Positions 7,130 through 8,672 of a DNA stretch of 8,672 nucleotides are shown here, one piece after another (within the stretch, counting starts at the first letter, position 1; the number at the start of each line of letters is the position of its first letter). Position numbers and translations under genes: made by a program. Under the pieces are notes generated by a model. It was not told the origin of the DNA. It did no database searches and worked only from the letters and a program-made list of their open reading frames with translations. The stretch lies in contig VGKZ01000044.1 in assembly GCA_016866815.1 (NCBI GenBank), forward strand, positions 1 through 8,672, in the 5' to 3' direction. This DNA is from Candidatus Peregrinibacteria bacterium. GTDB lineage: Bacteria; Patescibacteriota; Gracilibacteria; Peribacterales; Peribacteraceae.

Positions 7130-7148
7130 CTGCTCTGCCGTACAGATA

Positions 7149-7178
7149 GAGGGGAAAGATACGTCTACCGTACCCCTC
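7149..7178. repeat. inverted repeat between fic and the small-gene pair
   Basis: GAGGGG (7149-7154) pairs with CCCCTC (7173-7178), and inside it TACG (7160-7163) pairs with CGTA (7169-7172). The right arms are contiguous, while the left arms are split by the 5-nt bulge AAAGA. The result is about 10 GC-rich base pairs with a 5-nt loop. It lies 20 bp upstream of the 80-residue gene. No T-run follows on the minus strand, so it is more likely a structured leader or processing site than an intrinsic terminator. Confidence 0.4.
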
Positions 7179-7222
7179 GTAAGGCCTGGGTATAGGAATG
7201 AGGACTCCCAAGTGCATAGTTG

Positions 7223-7254
7223 TTAATTTTTTGGCTTTATGAAGCCAAAATTAA
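7223..7254. terminator. possible terminator-like hairpin just after fic
   Basis: TTAATTTT (7223-7230) and GGCTT (7233-7237) pair with AAGCC (7242-7246) and AAAATTAA (7247-7254) around the loop TATG. This gives 13 bp interrupted only by a two-base TT bulge. It begins 24 bp past the fic stop, in the right place to end the fic message. The T-tract is part of the stem rather than after it on the minus strand, so terminator efficiency is doubtful. It could instead stabilise the 3' end or act in both directions. Confidence 0.4.
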
Positions 7255-7277
7255 GGATATCCGTATCTCATCTTTTC

Positions 7278-8168
7278 CTATCCTTCCGTCGTGTATCCCG
7301 CACCGATCTTCCAGACACCGCGTTCGCGGAAGGCGGGGATGGTCTGCCGACGGGCGGCATTCAGGAACGCGTGCACGGATTTACACTGGGTTTTCGCGAA
7401 GTCTGCGAGCGGGACGATCTCCTGACCCTGCAGATACGCGATGCGTTTGTGGAGCGACTCGAGCAGCGCGAGCGTGATGACGCGCTCCATTCCCTTCGTC
7501 CGCTTTTCGGCGTGGTACTGTTCGAAGCACGCGAAATATTTTTCCCGTTCCTTGTCGCGGATGATGACGGGGGGAAATCCCAGTTGCTGGAGCTGTACGT
7601 TGATGCTCATGCGTCCTATGCGGCCGTTGCCGTCGTTGAATGGATGGATGGTTTCGAACCCGAGGTGGAATGCAGCGATCTTGTCGACGAAGTATGTCTC
7701 AAAATCGCTTGAATAAGCCAAAATAATGCGATCCATGCGTGAGATCACTTCTTCGGGCGCTGCGCCGATGTGCGTCCCCACGCGCACGAATTCACCGCTC
7801 TTGCGGTAGCGCCCGGCGATCGCATCATCGATCCCTCCGATGAGCATCGTGTGCAGTAGCAGAATCGTCTCCGTCGAGAGTTCGATGCCCGTTCCTTTTC
7901 CCCGCACGTACTGCGAGACAGAGGCGAGATGTTTTGCTTCGAATATTTCCCGCACGGTGATGCGGCTTGTCACTTGCTGATCGAGGAGAATCCGTTCCGT
8001 CTCCCGCAGCGTCAGTGTGGAATTTTCAATGGCGTTGGAGTTGAACACACTCTCGGAGAGTTCAGAGGTGTCGATGAGCGCAAGCAGGGATTCTTTTCCC
8101 TGCCGGCATGCGTCATACTCTGCCTTGAGCGTGGTCAGCCGTTCACGGAACGGTTGGGGGGTAGCCAT
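7278..8168 (-). CDS. Fic-domain protein, class II with N-terminal inhibitory motif
   Basis: This 296-residue Fic-family enzyme is expected to transfer AMP (or another nucleotide part) from ATP to a hydroxyl of a target protein. The catalytic motif HPFNDGNGRIGR (175-186) is complete, with the catalytic His175 and the phosphate- and metal-binding loop. A target-docking flap precedes it (GRYRKSGEFVRVG, 119-131). The N-terminal helix carries SNAIEN (44-49), fitting the inhibitory [S/T]xxxE[G/N] motif with E48, which marks class II Fic proteins that hold themselves off without a separate antitoxin. The C-terminal 45 residues (PLADFAKTQCKSVHAFLNAARRQTIPAFRERGVWKIG) look like a small helix-turn-helix/excisionase-like module, suggesting DNA binding and autoregulation. 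ATG 8168 has no Shine-Dalgarno; a promoter places the transcript start at this codon. The gene is alone on its strand between AT-rich flanks. The target is unknown. Confidence 0.92.
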   Translation of the reverse strand: MATPQPFRERLTTLKAEYDACRQGKESLLALIDTSELSESVFNSNAIENSTLTLRETERILLDQQVTSRITVREIFEAKHLASVSQYVRGKGTGIELSTETILLLHTMLIGGIDDAIAGRYRKSGEFVRVGTHIGAAPEEVISRMDRIILAYSSDFETYFVDKIAAFHLGFETIHPFNDGNGRIGRMSINVQLQQLGFPPVIIRDKEREKYFACFEQYHAEKRTKGMERVITLALLESLHKRIAYLQGQEIVPLADFAKTQCKSVHAFLNAARRQTIPAFRERGVWKIGAGYTTEG

Positions 8169-8174
8169 GGCAGA

Positions 8175-8203
8175 AGTCTATCAAATTAACTGTATTTAGT
8201 CAA
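8175..8203 (-). promoter_or_regulatory. fic promoter, predicted leaderless
   Basis: On the minus strand a -35 TTGACT (8198-8203) is followed by a 17-bp spacer and a -10 TAGACT (8175-8180). The -10 ends 6 bp before the fic ATG, so initiation would fall on or next to the A of the start codon and give a leaderless message. The spacer contains GTTAATTT (8183-8190), a copy of the repeated octamer described for this region, so a protein bound there would block RNA polymerase. Confidence 0.65.
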
Positions 8204-8241
8204 TAATATGTTAATTTAAGTATATATTTTGTTAAATTAAC
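8183..8241. repeat. three copies of AAATTAAC in an AT-rich island
   Basis: AAATTAAC lies at 8183-8190 and 8234-8241 (plus), and its inverse GTTAATTT at 8210-8217. The 8231-8241 site is a full palindrome, GTTAA-A-TTAAC. The two direct copies also share flanking bases (TGTATTT and GGTATTT follow). The island 8181-8250 has only 11 G/C in 70 bp, unlike the surrounding sequence. A further GTTAATTT sits beyond the fic 3' end at 7222-7229. An array of operator half-sites for the C-terminal module of Fic, or for another regulator, is the likeliest reading. Confidence 0.55.
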
Positions 8242-8280
8242 GGTATTTTAATGTATTCGGACCATCTCCGGCAGCTGTCG

Positions 8281-8304
8281 TCGATGGGATTTCATCCCCG
8301 TCGG
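8281..8304. repeat. hairpin upstream of the rplC promoter
   Basis: CGATGGGAT (8282-8290) pairs with ATCCCCGTCG (8294-8303) around a TTC loop, with one bulged C and one G-T pair. It is the strongest fold in the otherwise featureless part of the fic-rplC intergenic region (8251-8345), in which I see no convincing gene. Two open frames crossing it have unconvincing protein sequences. It could be part of a longer ribosomal leader if an earlier promoter exists; no function is assigned. Confidence 0.35.
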
Positions 8305-8347
8305 ACTGTGCGTGTACACGTGCAATGCAGCTTCCGTACCCTTTTTA

Positions 8348-8377
8348 TTGACACCCCGCATACCGTCTCCGTAGACT
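8348..8377 (+). promoter_or_regulatory. probable rplC operon promoter
   Basis: A perfect -35 TTGACA (8348-8353) and -10 TAGACT (8372-8377) are separated by 18 bp. The -10 is the same hexamer as in the fic promoter on the opposite strand. Initiation near 8384 would give a leader of about 130 nt before rplC, room for a regulatory structure. Within the leader CTTCC (8391-8395) can pair with GGAAG (8404-8408). Confidence 0.6.
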
Positions 8378-8502
8378 GCGCCAGCAACTTCTTCCTCATC
8401 CAAGGAAGGCTTGTGTTCCAGCGCGCCTCCGGCTTCATCCCTACGGATTACGCCGAGACAAGCTCGCCCAATGAACCTCCAAGCGTCTGCACGATGTATT
8501 TC

Positions 8503-8519
8503 AGACATACGGTATGTCT
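8503..8519 (+). promoter_or_regulatory. perfect hairpin enclosing the rplC start codon
   Basis: AGACATA (8503-8509) and TATGTCT (8513-8519) form seven perfect pairs around the loop CGG, with the ATG (8514-8516) in the right arm. No Shine-Dalgarno lies upstream. In RNA this would hide the start codon, which suggests translational control, though a chance palindrome of this size cannot be ruled out. Confidence 0.5.
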
Positions 8520-8672
8520 CAAGGTCTCATCTGCACCAAAATCGGCATGTCCCGCGTGTTTTCCCCCGAGGGAAACGCCATCGCCGTGACGTATCTGAAG
8601 GCTGAACCGAACACCATTTTGCGTCTGAAGACGACAGAGAAGGACGGTTACAATGCCGTCGTTCTCGGTACC
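8514..8672 (+). CDS. rplC: 50S ribosomal protein L3, N-terminal part (cut by window end)
   Basis: The 53 visible codons read MSQGLICTKIGMSRVFSPEG and continue NAIAVTYLKAEPN, then RLKTTEKDGYNAVVLGT. This matches the start of bacterial ribosomal protein L3 (typically KGLIGKKIGMTQIF and EKDGYxAVQLG), which binds 23S rRNA early in 50S assembly near the peptidyl-transferase centre. The gene runs off the window end, so about three quarters is missing. An in-frame TGA at 8472-8474 makes ATG 8514 the only ATG available. L3 normally follows rpsJ in the S10 operon; here the upstream neighbour is the divergent fic gene and no rpsJ is present. The remaining S10 genes presumably continue to the right. Confidence 0.92.
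   Translation, partial: MSQGLICTKIGMSRVFSPEGNAIAVTYLKAEPNTILRLKTTEKDGYNAVVLGT

Noticed and set aside
8248..8508. 86-codon minus-strand frame between rplC and fic
   Set aside because: No recognisable domain or start signal, and it would occupy the rplC promoter and the AT-island edge; not strong enough to call a gene.
8251..8589. 112-codon plus-strand frame in the fic-rplC gap
   Set aside because: It overlaps rplC in a different frame, has an unnatural Ser/Pro/Cys-rich composition and no recognisable features.
1..8672. CRISPR array, tRNA or rRNA gene, transposase
   Set aside because: No spaced identical repeats, no tRNA-like cloverleaf or rRNA stretch, and no transposase protein were seen.

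Overview
The window is bacterial DNA of moderately high GC (a little over half by eye) with two AT-rich islands. Genes are tightly packed and use the standard code: several apparent ends are TGA, which argues against the UGA=Gly lineages. Few starts have a Shine-Dalgarno sequence. Gene content and style (small Fic and RHH genes, a lysyl-tRNA synthetase (LysRS) joined to an HD domain, ribosomal protein L3) would fit a candidate-phyla lineage such as Peregrinibacteria/Peribacteria. That placement is a low-confidence impression.

Layout. (1) 26-4180, plus strand: a three-gene surface-polysaccharide cassette of a GT4 glycosyltransferase, an AsnB-type glutamine-dependent amidotransferase and a DegT/DnrJ/EryC1-type PLP sugar aminotransferase. 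The first two genes overlap by 22 bp, and the third has its SD inside the end of the second. Together they could make and transfer an amino or amidated sugar. (2) 4181-6325, minus strand: lysS, with a C-terminal HD-hydrolase domain joined through a linker made largely of 7-bp-period repeats. The DegT and lysS stop codons touch with no bases between them. (3) 6384-7129, minus strand: a small ribbon-helix-helix protein and two unrecognised small proteins. (4) 7278-8168, minus strand: a class II Fic enzyme with an N-terminal inhibitory motif and a probable C-terminal DNA-binding module. (5) 8169-8513: an intergenic region with a very AT-rich island carrying the fic promoter and copies of AAATTAAC, followed by a plus-strand promoter. 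(6) 8514 to the window end: the start of rplC (ribosomal protein L3), with its start codon inside a perfect hairpin.

The parts most worth following are the LysRS-HD fusion created across a repeat array, the fic promoter, which looks leaderless and has an operator-like motif in its spacer, and the hairpin over the rplC start codon. The LysRS product makes Ap4A in other bacteria and some HD enzymes hydrolyse it, so the fusion could join synthesis and breakdown; this is a hypothesis only.
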